A stretch of DNA of 64,000 nt from Ferrovibrio sp036381655 (GTDB lineage Bacteria; Pseudomonadota; Alphaproteobacteria; Ferrovibrionales; Ferrovibrionaceae). Location of the stretch: positions 62,001 to 126,000 of the forward strand of contig NZ_DASVCJ010000040.1 of the NCBI RefSeq assembly GCF_036381655.1, in the 5' to 3' direction. The position numbers were made by a program, and so were the translations under genes. Of this stretch, positions 43,253-53,029 are shown piece after piece (within the stretch, counting starts at the first letter, position 1; each line of letters starts with the position of its first letter). The notes under the pieces were generated by a model. It did no database searches and was not told where the DNA came from. It saw only the letters and a program-made list of their open reading frames with translations.

Positions 43253-43843
43253 ATGACGAACCGACGCCAAGCCTCTGCCGCGCTGCTCGGCGCGGCGCTG
43301 CTGATGTTTGCCGCGCCCGGCCGGGCCGCGACCATGCCGTCCGTGCAGCCGTTGCAGCCGCAGCCGGCCGCAGCGGCGATACAGCCGGGCCTGGTGCCGA
43401 CCTATTACCGCAACATCACCTTCGAGCATGTCGACGACCTGGTCCGCTTCGCCGGGCGCAACAAGGGCGAGGTCGGCAAGCCGGTGGCGCCGGTCGATGG
43501 CGGCGATGGCTCGGGCGCGATCTGGGAGTCGCAGATGACGCAGCTCTGGGGCCTGCGCCTCGACGGCATGATCAGGCTGGAGCGCGGCGATTATTACTTC
43601 GCCGCCAATTCCAATGACGGCGTGCGCATCTTCCTCGGCGGGCCGATGCTGCTGGAGGATCCCGACGTGCATGGCGACCGCATGAGTTCGCCGGCCGAGG
43701 TCAAGGTCACGGTGCCGGGCTGGTATCCGCTGACGATCTGGTATTTCCAGAAAAAGAATACCGCCACCTTGCAGTTCTTCTGGCAGAAGCCCGGCGCCGC
43801 CAAATTCGAGATCGTGCCGGCGGCGGCGCTGGGGCATCTATAG
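43253..43843 (+). CDS. Secreted PA14-domain protein
   Basis: A 196-residue protein with an N-terminal signal (ALLGAALLMFAAPGRAATM) and one PA14 domain of about 140 residues: GLVPTYYRNITF, MIRLERGDYYFAANSNDGVRIFLGG, PGWYPLTIWYFQKKNTATLQFFWQKPG. The DGVR-type loop contributes to calcium or glycan binding in PA14 domains. It probably binds a carbohydrate outside the cytoplasm. It has no enzyme domain and is convergent with amtB. Confidence 0.87.
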   Translation: MTNRRQASAALLGAALLMFAAPGRAATMPSVQPLQPQPAAAAIQPGLVPTYYRNITFEHVDDLVRFAGRNKGEVGKPVAPVDGGDGSGAIWESQMTQLWGLRLDGMIRLERGDYYFAANSNDGVRIFLGGPMLLEDPDVHGDRMSSPAEVKVTVPGWYPLTIWYFQKKNTATLQFFWQKPGAAKFEIVPAAALGHL

Positions 43844-43897
43844 GCCGGCGCCGGACGGAAGACGGCGCCGCAGCAGCGGCGAAAAGCGGAAAGAAAA

Positions 43898-43936
43898 CAG
43901 CCCGGGCCGGCGGGTGGGTCGAGCCGGTCCGGGCTG
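43898..43936 (-). terminator. Rho-independent terminator of amtB
   Basis: A 13-bp stem with one mismatch (CAGCCCGGGCCGG at 43898-43910 with 43924-43936) begins about 16 bases past the amtB stop codon. On the minus strand it is followed by TTTTCTTT (complement of 43890-43897). Confidence 0.75.
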
Positions 43937-43951
43937 TGACTGCACGCTCCC

Positions 43952-45313
43952 TTACTGCACCGTCTCGCCGTGCAGGTTCAGGTCGAGGCCATCGCGTTCG
44001 GTGGCCTCGTCGACGCGCAGACCGATGGTCCAGTCGATGACCTTGAGGATGATCAGCGAGACGACCGCGGTGAACACGATGGTGATCGCGACGCCGTAGA
44101 TCTGCGTCAGCACCTGGCCGCCATTGCCGTCGATTAGGCCGAGCGGCGCATCCTTGCCGGCGATCGAGGCCCTGGCGAAGACGCCGGTCAGGATGGCGCC
44201 GACCATGCCGCCGACGCCATGCACGCCGAAGGCATCCAGGCTGTCGTCGTAGCCCAGCGCGTTCTTCACGCTGGTCGCGGCGACGTAGCAGACGATGCCG
44301 GCGACGATGCCGATGATCAGGCCGCCCATCGGATCGACGAAGCCGGAAGCGGGGGTGATGGCGACCAGGCCGGCAACCGCGCCGGAGACGATGCCCAGCA
44401 CGCTCGGCTTGCCGCGGGCGAGCCACTCGGCGAACATCCAGGCCAGCGCGGCGGCCGCGGTGGCGATCTGGGTGACCGCCATGGCCATGCCGGCATTGGC
44501 GCTGGCGCCGGCGGCAGAGCCGGCATTGAAGCCGAACCAGCCGACCCAGAGCATGCCGGCGCCGATGATCGACAGCGTCAGGTTATGCGGCGCATGGCTG
44601 ATCTTGCCGTAGCCCTGGCGCTTGCCGATCACCAAAGCCGCGACCAGGCCGGCGACGCCGGCATTGATATGCACAACGGTGCCGCCGGCGAAATCCAGCA
44701 CGCCCATATCGCCCATCAGGCCGCCGCCCCAGACCATATGCGCGATCGGCGCATAGACGAACAGCGACCACAGGCCCATGAACCACAGCATGGCGGAGAA
44801 TTTCATGCGGTCGGCGAAGGCGCCGGTGATCAGGGCAGGGGTGATGATGGCGAAGGTCATCTGGAAGGTCATGAAGACCGATTCCGGAATGGTCTTGGCC
44901 AGCTCGTTCACGCTGTCGATCGCCATGCCGGACAGGAACAGGCGGTCGAAGCCGCCGATGATCGGATTGCCCGGATAGAAGCTCAGGCTGTAGCCGACGA
45001 CCATCCACAGCACGCTGATCAGGCAGGTGATGGCGAAGCTCTGCATCATGATCGCCAGCACGTTCTGCTTGCGCACCATGCCGCCGTAGAACAGCGCCAG
45101 GCCCGGGATCGTCATCATCAGCACCAGGGCGGTGGAGGTGAGCATCCAGGCGGTATCGCCGCTATCGAGTTTGGGGGCTTCGTCGGCGGCAAAGCCGGCA
45201 GCCGGCAGCAGGGCGAACATCGCGGCGAGCGCCAGCATGAGCCAGCCGGTCTGCCGCGGACCGGCCGCGGCGGCAACCGGCGCCGCGGGCTGCGAGACGG
45301 AAAAACGGTGCAT
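43952..45313 (-). CDS. amtB: Ammonium transporter AmtB
   Basis: A 453-residue ammonium channel with a cleavable hydrophobic N-terminus and about 11 transmembrane helices. Family landmarks are DTAWMLTSTALVLMMTIPGLALFYGGMVR, FAGGTVVHINAGVAGLVAALVIGKR and FVDPMGGLIIGIVAGIVCYVA; the twin pore His residues are in the helices VVHINAG and FGVHGVGG. It conducts ammonium across the inner membrane. Nitrogen regulation is likely (candidate sigma54 promoter upstream). The glnK gene that usually accompanies it is not adjacent. Confidence 0.97.
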   Translation of the reverse strand: MHRFSVSQPAAPVAAAAGPRQTGWLMLALAAMFALLPAAGFAADEAPKLDSGDTAWMLTSTALVLMMTIPGLALFYGGMVRKQNVLAIMMQSFAITCLISVLWMVVGYSLSFYPGNPIIGGFDRLFLSGMAIDSVNELAKTIPESVFMTFQMTFAIITPALITGAFADRMKFSAMLWFMGLWSLFVYAPIAHMVWGGGLMGDMGVLDFAGGTVVHINAGVAGLVAALVIGKRQGYGKISHAPHNLTLSIIGAGMLWVGWFGFNAGSAAGASANAGMAMAVTQIATAAAALAWMFAEWLARGKPSVLGIVSGAVAGLVAITPASGFVDPMGGLIIGIVAGIVCYVAATSVKNALGYDDSLDAFGVHGVGGMVGAILTGVFARASIAGKDAPLGLIDGNGGQVLTQIYGVAITIVFTAVVSLIILKVIDWTIGLRVDEATERDGLDLNLHGETVQ

Positions 45314-45448
45314 GACGATTGGACCTCCTGATCATGGAAGGTCGCGCCATTCGCCGGACCCGGTCCTCCGGGCTTTCCGGAAGCCGCCCGTTCCGGTGAC
45401 GGAACATCGGCCGGCCCACCCCTGGCGCATACCTCTGCCCGCAGGAGT

Positions 45449-45464
45449 TACAAGAAGCATGCCA
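45449..45464 (-). promoter_or_regulatory. Candidate sigma54 promoter of amtB
   Basis: On the minus strand TGGCAT, five bases, TTGTA matches the -24/-12 consensus (TGGCAC-N5-TTGCA) with two differences. It lies about 135 bases ahead of the amtB ATG, within the expected range. NtrC sites were not clearly seen. Confidence 0.5.
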
Positions 45465-45600
45465 GCCTTTTGCGGTGCGGCAGCGGAGGATTCCGCCCGG
45501 GAAGACCGCTTTTTTCGGATCAGTTGCGATCCGGCTGGCGAAAAATTGGGCAGGACGCGCGCAATCGCCGCTTTTTTCGGCTGCGACCGCCGCAAACCCG

Positions 45601-46005
45601 CTATGGCTTCGGTTCGAAATCCAGAGCCGCGCCGTTGATGCAATAGCGCAGGCCGGTCGGCTGCGGGCCGTCCGGAAAGACATGGCCGAGATGGCCCTGG
45701 CATCGGGCGCAATGCACCTCGGTGCGCAGCATGCCGTGGCTGCGGTCGGGGGTGGTGGCGACCGCCGCCTGATCGGCCGGCGCCCAGAAGCTGGGCCAGC
45801 CGCTGCCGCTTTCATATTTGGTCTCGGAGGCGAATAGCGGGGCGCCGCAGCCGGCGCAGCGATACACGCCCGGCCGCTTCTCGTAATTCAGCGCGCTGCT
45901 GCCCGGCCGCTCGGTGCCATGCCGCTTCAGCACGTATTCGGCTTCCGGCGACAGGGGCGTGGCGAGGGGCTTGGCGGCTTTGCTCCCAACATTGCTTTCG
46001 GTCAT
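45601..46005 (-). CDS. msrB: Peptide-methionine (R)-S-oxide reductase MsrB
   Basis: A 134-residue enzyme with the zinc-binding Cys pairs Cys50/Cys53 (CAGC) and Cys99/Cys102 (CARC), and the catalytic Cys122 in RYCINGAALDFEP. GSGWPSFWAP and GHLGHVFPDG are signature stretches. It reduces R-methionine sulfoxide in oxidised proteins. ATG 46005 is favoured by GGAGG 8 bases upstream. Reads minus strand toward amtB but 287 bases apart. Confidence 0.96.
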   Translation of the reverse strand: MTESNVGSKAAKPLATPLSPEAEYVLKRHGTERPGSSALNYEKRPGVYRCAGCGAPLFASETKYESGSGWPSFWAPADQAAVATTPDRSHGMLRTEVHCARCQGHLGHVFPDGPQPTGLRYCINGAALDFEPKP

Positions 46006-46164
46006 GGCATCCTCCATCGGGCATGATTTAGGCACGGAACAGTTGACAATCAATCGCAAGTACCGGGCTGCGGGAACACGCCTTGATCACATGCGCCGGC
46101 TTTCGCGCGGCCGTACACTCAAGAGGCGGCCTTTGTGGCTGTTTGACACTTGGCGGTTGCGGGC

Positions 46165-47358
46165 ATGTCGAAGGCCATCGTCTATTTCACGCCAGATCAG
46201 ACGGACAGCAATACCGGAAACCGGGCCGAGGCATTCCTGGCCGAAGGCTGCCGCCTGCTGGTGCTGGGCTTTAGGCGCGGCCGCTACAACGGCGATTTCC
46301 TGCCGTCCTGGCCGAGTATCGCGCTGGGGCGCACCCGCGACGGCCATTACATGATGCGCCTGATCGCCTGTCTCGGCGCCCTGCCGGTGCTGATCCGCAG
46401 CCTCAAGCTGCTGGCCGGGGCGGATGTGTTCTATGCCCGCAACATCGATCTGCTGCTGCTGGCGCTGCTGGCACGCGGCCTGATCGGCAAGCCGATTCCG
46501 ATCGTCTACGAAATCCTCGACGTGCAGCCGGCCTTCGTCGGCAGCGGCGCGGCGGCGCGCGTCTTCCGCGCCATCGAGCGTTTCGGCCTCAGGCGCATCC
46601 GGCTGCTGGTGCTCACCTCGCCCGGCTTCCTGCATCATTATTTCCGGCCGGTGCAGGGCTATGCCGGGCCGTGGTTCCTGCTGGAAAACAAGCTGTCGCC
46701 GGCGCTCGCCAAAAGCCGCGGCGATCTGGCCCGGCCGGCGGCGGCGGCGCCGCGCCAGTATCGCAGCGGCTATCGCTGGGTGGTCGGCTATTGCGGCCTG
46801 ATCCGCGGGCGGCAGACCTTCGATCTGATCGCCCGCGTCGCCGAGCGGCTCAGGGGGCAGGTATTGTTCAAGTTCCATGGCGTCTTCACCACGCTGGAGC
46901 AGCGCCATTTCGAGAAGACCCTGCAGCGCATCGACAACCTGATCTACGAAGGCCCGTTCAGGAATCCGCAGGACCTGGCCCGGCTCTATGGCGAGGTCGA
47001 TTTCGCCTGGGCCATCGATCTGGAACATGCCGAGCATAATTCGCGCTGGCTGCGGCCCTGCCGCTTCTACGAGGCCGGCTATTTCGGCGTGCCCTGCCTG
47101 GCCGCATCCGGCTTCGAGACCGGCACGCTGGTCGACGAGCTGCAGGTCGGCTGGAGCTTCGCCGCGCCGTTCGAGCAGGCCCTGGTCGATTTCTTCCGCA
47201 ACCTGACCGACGCGGAATACCAGGCGCGGCGCCAGCGCCTGCTGGCGCTGCCGATCGGCCGCTTCGTCATCGAGGGCGATGCCGCAAAGCTGCTGCAGAT
47301 GCTGGCCGCGCCGCCGCCGGCGGCGGACATCGCGCCCGAAATCCTCGCCGCCGACTGA
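46165..47358 (+). CDS. Glycosyltransferase, GT-B-like
   Basis: A 397-residue protein with an alpha/beta N-terminal domain (IVYFTPDQTDSNTGNRAEAFLAEGCRLLVLGFRR, IPIVYEILDVQPAFV) and a C-terminal Rossmann domain (WVVGYCGLIRGRQTFDLIARVAERL, DLARLYGEVDFAWAIDLEHAEHNSRWLRPCRFYEAGYFGVPCLA). The E-x7-E-like region (FYEAGYFGVPCLAASGFETG) is typical of family-4-like retaining enzymes. It probably acts in surface glycan assembly, but no other glycan genes flank it. The ATG at 46165 follows a short upstream TTG alternative. Confidence 0.85.
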   Translation: MSKAIVYFTPDQTDSNTGNRAEAFLAEGCRLLVLGFRRGRYNGDFLPSWPSIALGRTRDGHYMMRLIACLGALPVLIRSLKLLAGADVFYARNIDLLLLALLARGLIGKPIPIVYEILDVQPAFVGSGAAARVFRAIERFGLRRIRLLVLTSPGFLHHYFRPVQGYAGPWFLLENKLSPALAKSRGDLARPAAAAPRQYRSGYRWVVGYCGLIRGRQTFDLIARVAERLRGQVLFKFHGVFTTLEQRHFEKTLQRIDNLIYEGPFRNPQDLARLYGEVDFAWAIDLEHAEHNSRWLRPCRFYEAGYFGVPCLAASGFETGTLVDELQVGWSFAAPFEQALVDFFRNLTDAEYQARRQRLLALPIGRFVIEGDAAKLLQMLAAPPPAADIAPEILAAD

Positions 47359-47392
47359 ACGCCGTTGCCTGCGCGCTCTTGATTGCGCGCCG

Positions 47393-48340
47393 TCAGCGCT
47401 TGCTCAGCTTGCGCGCCAGTTCGTCGAGCTGTTCCAAAGTCTGGTAATGCAGCACCAGCCGGCCGGCTTCCGGATTGCCCGGCTCGGCCTCGATCTCGGC
47501 CCTCAAGCCAAGCGCGGCGGTCAGGCCGCGTTCGAAGGCGAGCGTATCGGCATCCTTCTTCGCCGGTGCCGCGCCGGTGCCGCCGTCCGCCGGCGCCTTG
47601 GCCGGCCGGCCGCCCTTCTTCGCCGCGCCGCCTTCGCCGCCGACCGCGCGGCCGACGGCAACCAGCTTCTCAGCCTGACGCACCGTGAGGCTGCCTTCGA
47701 CGATGCGCTGCGCCAGCATCTCGGCCAGGGGATGGCCGACCAGCGGCCGCGCCTGGCCGGCGGTGAGCTGGCCGCGCGCGATCATGTCCTGCACGCTTTG
47801 CGGCAATTGCAGCAGCCGCAGCGCGTTGGCAACATGGCTGCGGCTCTTGCCGATCACCTGCGCGACCTGATCCTGGCTGTAGCCGAATTCCGCGCTCAGG
47901 CGCTGGAAGGCGCCCGCTTCTTCCAGCGGATTGAGATCCTCGCGCTGGACATTCTCGATCAGGCCGATCTCGAGCGCATCGCGGTCGCTGATCTCCTTGA
48001 TCACCACCGGCACGGCATGCAGCTGCGCCAGCTGCGCCGCGCGCCAGCGGCGTTCGCCGGCGATGATCTCGTAGGAGCCCGGCTCCCTGCCGCGCCGCAC
48101 CAGCAAAGGCTGCAGCACGCCCTTCTCCTTCAGCGAGCGCGCCAGTTCCTCCAGCGGTCCGGGGCTGAAGCTCTTGCGCGGCTGATACGGATTGGGCTTG
48201 AGCTGCTCGATCGGCACCTCGCGCGCCGGCCCGCGCGGCGCGGCGACCTCGCCCTCCTTGCCCGCGTCGCCCATCAGCGCGGCCAGGCCGCGGCCCAGGC
48301 CCTTGCCCGGCACGGCGCGGCGTTTCGGATCGTCGATCAT
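47393..48340 (-). CDS. parB: Chromosome partitioning protein ParB
   Basis: A 315-residue CTPase/DNA-binding protein. The N-terminal CTP-binding motif region REVPIEQLKPNPYQPRKSFSPGPLEELARSLKEKGVLQPLLVRRGREPGSYEIIAGERRWRA is followed by the helix-turn-helix that reads parS (FGYSQDQVAQVIGKSRSHVANALRLLQLP) and a C-terminal dimerisation domain. It binds parS, spreads as a clamp and is moved by ParA. Downstream of parA on the same strand, separated by a hairpin-containing spacer of 117 bases. Confidence 0.97.
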   Translation of the reverse strand: MIDDPKRRAVPGKGLGRGLAALMGDAGKEGEVAAPRGPAREVPIEQLKPNPYQPRKSFSPGPLEELARSLKEKGVLQPLLVRRGREPGSYEIIAGERRWRAAQLAQLHAVPVVIKEISDRDALEIGLIENVQREDLNPLEEAGAFQRLSAEFGYSQDQVAQVIGKSRSHVANALRLLQLPQSVQDMIARGQLTAGQARPLVGHPLAEMLAQRIVEGSLTVRQAEKLVAVGRAVGGEGGAAKKGGRPAKAPADGGTGAAPAKKDADTLAFERGLTAALGLRAEIEAEPGNPEAGRLVLHYQTLEQLDELARKLSKR

Positions 48341-48372
48341 ACTCTCACACTGCCCTCTTGCTGCGTCGCCAC

Positions 48373-48423
48373 CGGGCCTGACCCGGGACTCCCGTCAAAA
48401 ACGGGATGCGCGGGTCAGGCCCG
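48373..48423. repeat. Nested inverted repeat between parA and parB
   Basis: A perfect 13-bp outer arm pair CGGGCCTGACCCG (48373-48385 with 48411-48423) encloses an inner TCCCGT/ACGGGA pair (48390-48395 with 48401-48406). It ends in the GCGCATGACGG motif found in other intergenic elements of this window. It has no U-run in either direction. Confidence 0.75.
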
Positions 48424-48457
48424 CGCATGACGGAAATGAAATACGGATATCGTGCCG

Positions 48458-49512
<1,055 letters not shown>

Positions 49513-49516
<4 letters not shown>

Positions 49517-50166
49517 GCGGGTCGCAGTCCCCTCAGCCGCAGGATCCGCGCCGCCGGATCGGTCTGACTCGGCAGCATATCCATTGCCGCGATTGTCCAA
49601 TATCGCCGGGCCTCGGTCAATTCATCCTCGGCCTGACGGCCTTTGGGGAAGAGATAAACCGTGTCGGGACCGGCCAGGCGATGCGCCAGCGGCAGCAGCT
49701 CGGGCAGCGGCGCCAGCGCACGCGCCGAGATCACCTCGGGCGGCCCGCCCAGCGCGGCCTGCAAGGCCGCGGGCTCGACCGCCTCGATGCGCCGCACATG
49801 GACCGTGACCGGCAGCCCCATCGCCCGCGCCGCCTCGCGCAGGAAAGCCGCCTTGCGCTGATCGCTCTCGATCAGATGCACGTTGTCCACGCCCAAGGCG
49901 GCGATCACCAGCCCGGGAAAGCCGCCGCCCGAGCCGAGATCGAGCCAGCGCCGCGTTCCGGCCGGCGCCAGCGGCAAAAGCTGCCCGGAATCGAGAAAAT
50001 GCCGGCCCCAGAGATCCGGCAGGGTCGTCGGCGCCACCAGGTTGATCGCCTTCTGCCATCTGGCCAGCAAGGCGGCATAGGCCTTCAGCCGCTCCAGTGT
50101 TTCACGTGAAACGCCGGTGCGGGCCTGGAAGTCGTCCGGGGTCATCGGCTTGTCGCAGGCGGCCAT
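49513..50166 (-). CDS. rsmG: 16S rRNA (guanine527-N7)-methyltransferase RsmG
   Basis: A 217-residue methyltransferase with motif I LDLGSGGGFPGLVIAALG (about residue 74) and the NLVAPT, HFLDSGQLLPL and SARALAPLPELLPLA segments of GidB/RsmG. It methylates G527 of 16S rRNA, the site affected in low-level streptomycin resistance. It carries a parS site inside its N-terminal coding region. Upstream of parA with GTGA overlap. The conventional mnmG-rsmG-parA-parB order is kept apart from one inserted membrane gene. Confidence 0.96.
50098..50113. other. parS-like site 1, inside rsmG (15/16)
   Basis: TGTTTCACGTGAAACG, matching the parS consensus TGTTTCACGTGAAACA except for the last base. It encodes part of the GVSRET peptide of RsmG. 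Confidence 0.85.
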
Positions 50167-50233
50167 GGCCGGGTTATCGCCCAAATGCCGGCTCTTGTCA
50201 TGCCGGACGGGCCGGCCGCCCGGCCGCGGGGGG

Positions 50234-50249
50234 TGTTTCACGTGAAACA
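50234..50249. other. parS site 2, intergenic (perfect)
   Basis: Perfect 16-bp TGTTTCACGTGAAACA in the gap between rsmG and the next membrane gene. An adjacent C6/G6 hairpin (50250-50255 with 50262-50267) follows it. Confidence 0.95.
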
Positions 50250-50273
50250 CCCCCCGCTCAAGGGGGGCCCGGC

Positions 50274-50756
50274 TCAGTGTTCGGCCGGGGTTTCCTCCAG
50301 CACCGACCAGGCCAGGGCGGCGAAGCCGAGCATCTGCAGCACGGTGTTGAAGGCATGGCCCAGCTCCCAGCGCAGCCGCCAGGATGCCCAATCCGGCGGG
50401 ACATGGCCGCCCAGCCAGGTGGCGAGCTGGACATTCGCCGGCGCCACGAGGATGAACCAGAAGACCAGCGCCAGCAGGTACATCAAGGCCGCGAAGATGG
50501 CCAGCCAGCGCACGACGATGCGGTGGCGGTACAGCCGGATCGCCAGGGTGACGAGGACGATGACGTTCAGCACGACGATCACGGCGCCGAGGCTGCCGAA
50601 CATCTGATACAGCCCGCCCTCCACCGTGCTGCCGACCCAGAGATCGGCGCTCCAGTTGATCCGGGCCGGCAATTCCATCAGATGGCAGAATCCCATGCCG
50701 AGGCTGAGCGCCGAGAGGATCAGGGCGGCGTAGCGCAGGGTTTTCAGAGACATCAT
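50274..50756 (-). CDS. DUF1772-like four-helix membrane protein
   Basis: A 160-residue protein with four hydrophobic helices (RYAALILSALSLGMGFCHLMEL, GSLGAVIVVLNVIVLVTLAIRLY, WLAIFAALMYLLALVFWFILVAPANV, FNTVLQMLGFAALAWSVLEE). The pattern and GxCHxxE-type start resemble DUF1772 proteins, whose role is not established. It is inserted between mnmG and rsmG, flanked by parS sites on both sides, which is unusual for this conserved block. Confidence 0.75.
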   Translation of the reverse strand: MMSLKTLRYAALILSALSLGMGFCHLMELPARINWSADLWVGSTVEGGLYQMFGSLGAVIVVLNVIVLVTLAIRLYRHRIVVRWLAIFAALMYLLALVFWFILVAPANVQLATWLGGHVPPDWASWRLRWELGHAFNTVLQMLGFAALAWSVLEETPAEH

Positions 50757-50801
50757 GCGGTTTCTTCCGGTTTTCCAAGGATAACCCGGCTGGCCGAGGG
50801 G

Positions 50802-50817
50802 TGTTTCACGTGAAACA
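50802..50817. other. parS site 3, intergenic (perfect)
   Basis: Perfect TGTTTCACGTGAAACA between the DUF1772-like gene and mnmG. Confidence 0.95.
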
Positions 50818-50845
50818 GCCCGGCCCGGCATGGTCCGGCGCGGCA

Positions 50846-52792
50846 CTACTCGGCGGCGTCGGTCGCCGTCCCGGTCCGCCCGGGCGCCGGCCGGTTGCGG
50901 GCCAGCCGCCGGGTCTTTTTCACATAGCCGAGCAGCGCCGAGAGCGAGGCCGGCGTGACGCCGGAGATGCGGGCGGCCTGGCCCAGCGTGGCCGGCCTGT
51001 GCTCGGCCAGCTTGGCGCGGACCTCGTTCGACAAGCCGCCGATGGCGGCATAATCGAGGTCCTCCGGCAGGGCCAGCCCCTCGTCCCTGCGGAAGGCCAG
51101 AATATCGGCCTCCTGGCGCTCCATATAGCCGGCATAGCGGCCGTCGATTTCGAGCTGCTCGACGATTTCCGGCGCCAGCCCGCGCAATTCCGGCCAGATT
51201 TCCGCCAATTTCGCTACGGTCATGTCGGGATAGCCCAGCAGCATCGCCGCCGAGCGGACCTGGCCGTCCTGATTCACCGGCAGGCCGCGCCTGGCCAGTT
51301 CCGGCGGCGTCATCTTCAGGCCGCGGACCAGGTCCCGGGCGGCCTGCAGGGCGGCGGCCTTGGCGGTATAGGCTGTTTCACGTGAAACACCCACGCAGCC
51401 GATGGCCAGCCCGAGCGGGGTCAGCCGCTGGTCGGCATTGTCGGCGCGCAGGCTGAGGCGGTATTCCGCCCGGCTGGTGAACATGCGATAGGGCTCGCGG
51501 GTGCCGAGGGTGACGAGATCGTCGATCAGCACGCCGATATAGGCATCCGCCCGGTCCAGCACGAAGGTCCTGGCCTCCCCGCCCGGCGCGGCGCCGAGAT
51601 GGCCGGCCGCCAGGGCCGCATTGATGCCGGCGATCAGGCCCTGGGCCGCCGCCTCCTCGTAGCCCGTGGTGCCGTTGATCTGGCCGGCGAAATAAAGGCC
51701 CGGCTGGCGCTTGGTTTCCAAGGTGGGCTTCAGCTCGCGCGGATCGACGAAATCATACTCGATGGCATAGCCCGGCCGCAGCATCACCGCCTTTTCGAGG
51801 CCGGGGATGGTCTTCAGCAGCTCGGCCTGCACGTCGCGCGGCAGCGAGGTCGAAATGCCGTTCGGATAGACGGTGTCGTCGTCCAGCCCTTCCGGTTCGA
51901 GGAAGATCTGATGCCGCTCGCGCTGGCCGAAGCGCACCACCTTATCCTCGATCGAAGGGCAATAGCGCGGCCCGGTGCTTTCGATCTGGCCGGAATACAT
52001 CGGCGCGCGGTGCAGATTGGCGCGGATCAGCTCATGGCCCCGCGGCGAGGAATAGGTGATGCCGCATTCGATCTGCGGCGTGGCGATCGCCCGGGTCAGG
52101 AAACTGAACGGCACCGGCGGATCGTCGCCGGCCTGCATTTCCAGCGCGGCCCAGTCGATGGTCCTGCCATCTAGGCGCGGCGGCGTGCCGGTCTTCAGCC
52201 GGCCGAGCGAAAAGCCGCATGTCTCAAGGGTTTTCGACAGGCCGAGCGAGGGCGCCTCGCCGACGCGGCCAGCCGGGATCTTCTCTTCGCCAATGTGAAT
52301 GAGCCCGCGCAGGAAGGTGCCGGTGGTGAGGATCACCTTGGGCGCGGCGATGAAAGTGCCGTCGGCGCAGAGAACCCCCTTCACCGCGCCGGCCTCGATG
52401 CGGATATCCTCCACGCTGGCTGCGCGGATGGTCAGGTTCGCCTGCTCCTGCAACATCGCCTGCATGGCCTGGCGATAGAGCCTGCGGTCGGCCTGGGCGC
52501 GCGGACCGCGGACCGCCGGGCCCTTCGAGCGGTTGAGCAGGCGGAACTGGATGCCGGCGGCATCGGCGACGCGGCCCATCACCCCGTCCAGCGCGTCGAT
52601 CTCGCGCACCAGATGGCCCTTGGCCAGGCCGCCGATCGCCGGATTGCACGACATCTCGCCGATCGTCTCGATCCTGTGCGTAAGCAGCAGGGTGCGCGCG
52701 CCCAGCCGCGCCGCGGCGGCCGCGGCCTCGCAACCGGCATGGCCGCCGCCGATCACGATCACATCGAAGGCTGTCGGGAAAACATCCGTCAT
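50846..52792 (-). CDS. mnmG: tRNA uridine 5-carboxymethylaminomethyl modification protein MnmG
   Basis: A 648-residue FAD protein with the N-terminal motif FDVIVIGGGHAGCEAAAAAARLG, ILTTGTFLRGLIHIG, RLKTGTPPRLDG and the C-terminal helical region used for MnmE contact. With MnmE it modifies U34 of certain tRNAs. ATG 52792 matches the usual MnmG N-terminus (MTDVFPTAFDVIV). A parS site lies inside the gene near its 3' third. The gene is separated from mnmE by 5.7 kb. Confidence 0.97.
   Translation of the reverse strand: MTDVFPTAFDVIVIGGGHAGCEAAAAAARLGARTLLLTHRIETIGEMSCNPAIGGLAKGHLVREIDALDGVMGRVADAAGIQFRLLNRSKGPAVRGPRAQADRRLYRQAMQAMLQEQANLTIRAASVEDIRIEAGAVKGVLCADGTFIAAPKVILTTGTFLRGLIHIGEEKIPAGRVGEAPSLGLSKTLETCGFSLGRLKTGTPPRLDGRTIDWAALEMQAGDDPPVPFSFLTRAIATPQIECGITYSSPRGHELIRANLHRAPMYSGQIESTGPRYCPSIEDKVVRFGQRERHQIFLEPEGLDDDTVYPNGISTSLPRDVQAELLKTIPGLEKAVMLRPGYAIEYDFVDPRELKPTLETKRQPGLYFAGQINGTTGYEEAAAQGLIAGINAALAAGHLGAAPGGEARTFVLDRADAYIGVLIDDLVTLGTREPYRMFTSRAEYRLSLRADNADQRLTPLGLAIGCVGVSRETAYTAKAAALQAARDLVRGLKMTPPELARRGLPVNQDGQVRSAAMLLGYPDMTVAKLAEIWPELRGLAPEIVEQLEIDGRYAGYMERQEADILAFRRDEGLALPEDLDYAAIGGLSNEVRAKLAEHRPATLGQAARISGVTPASLSALLGYVKKTRRLARNRPAPGRTGTATDAAE
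51374..51389. other. parS site 4, inside mnmG (perfect)
   Basis: Perfect TGTTTCACGTGAAACA in coding sequence, encoding part of the GVSRETAYT peptide. Confidence 0.95.
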
Positions 52793-52857
52793 GGGCGCGG
52801 GTTTTAGGGCAGCCATCCACAGGCGTCAAAGGGATTCGCCGCCGGCTCGCATCAGGC

Positions 52858-52873
52858 TGTTTCACGTGAAACA
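52858..52873. other. parS site 5, upstream of mnmG (perfect)
   Basis: Perfect TGTTTCACGTGAAACA 66 bases before the mnmG ATG. ParB bound here could influence mnmG transcription. Confidence 0.95.
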
Positions 52874-52893
52874 TCCCCCGCGTTCCGTTGGGT

Positions 52894-53020
52894 CCCGTCA
52901 TCCCGGGCGAGCGCCATCGTTCATGGCGCGAGACCCGAGATTTCATTCAGGCTGACCGCTGCAAATAGGGTCCCGGCTCGCGCGGCGCAAACAGGCGCCG
53001 CTTGGCCGGGACGACGAAAA
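52894..53020. repeat. Palindromic intergenic element between parS sites 5 and 6
   Basis: Complementary motifs GTCATCCCGGGCGAGCG (about 52897-52914) and CCGGGACGAC (about 53006-53016) flank GC-rich internal repeats (GGTCCCGGCTCGCGCGGCG near 52970). The layout is that of a dispersed, structured intergenic repeat. It lacks a reading frame. Confidence 0.5.
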
Positions 53021-53029
53021 GCCGGGGGA

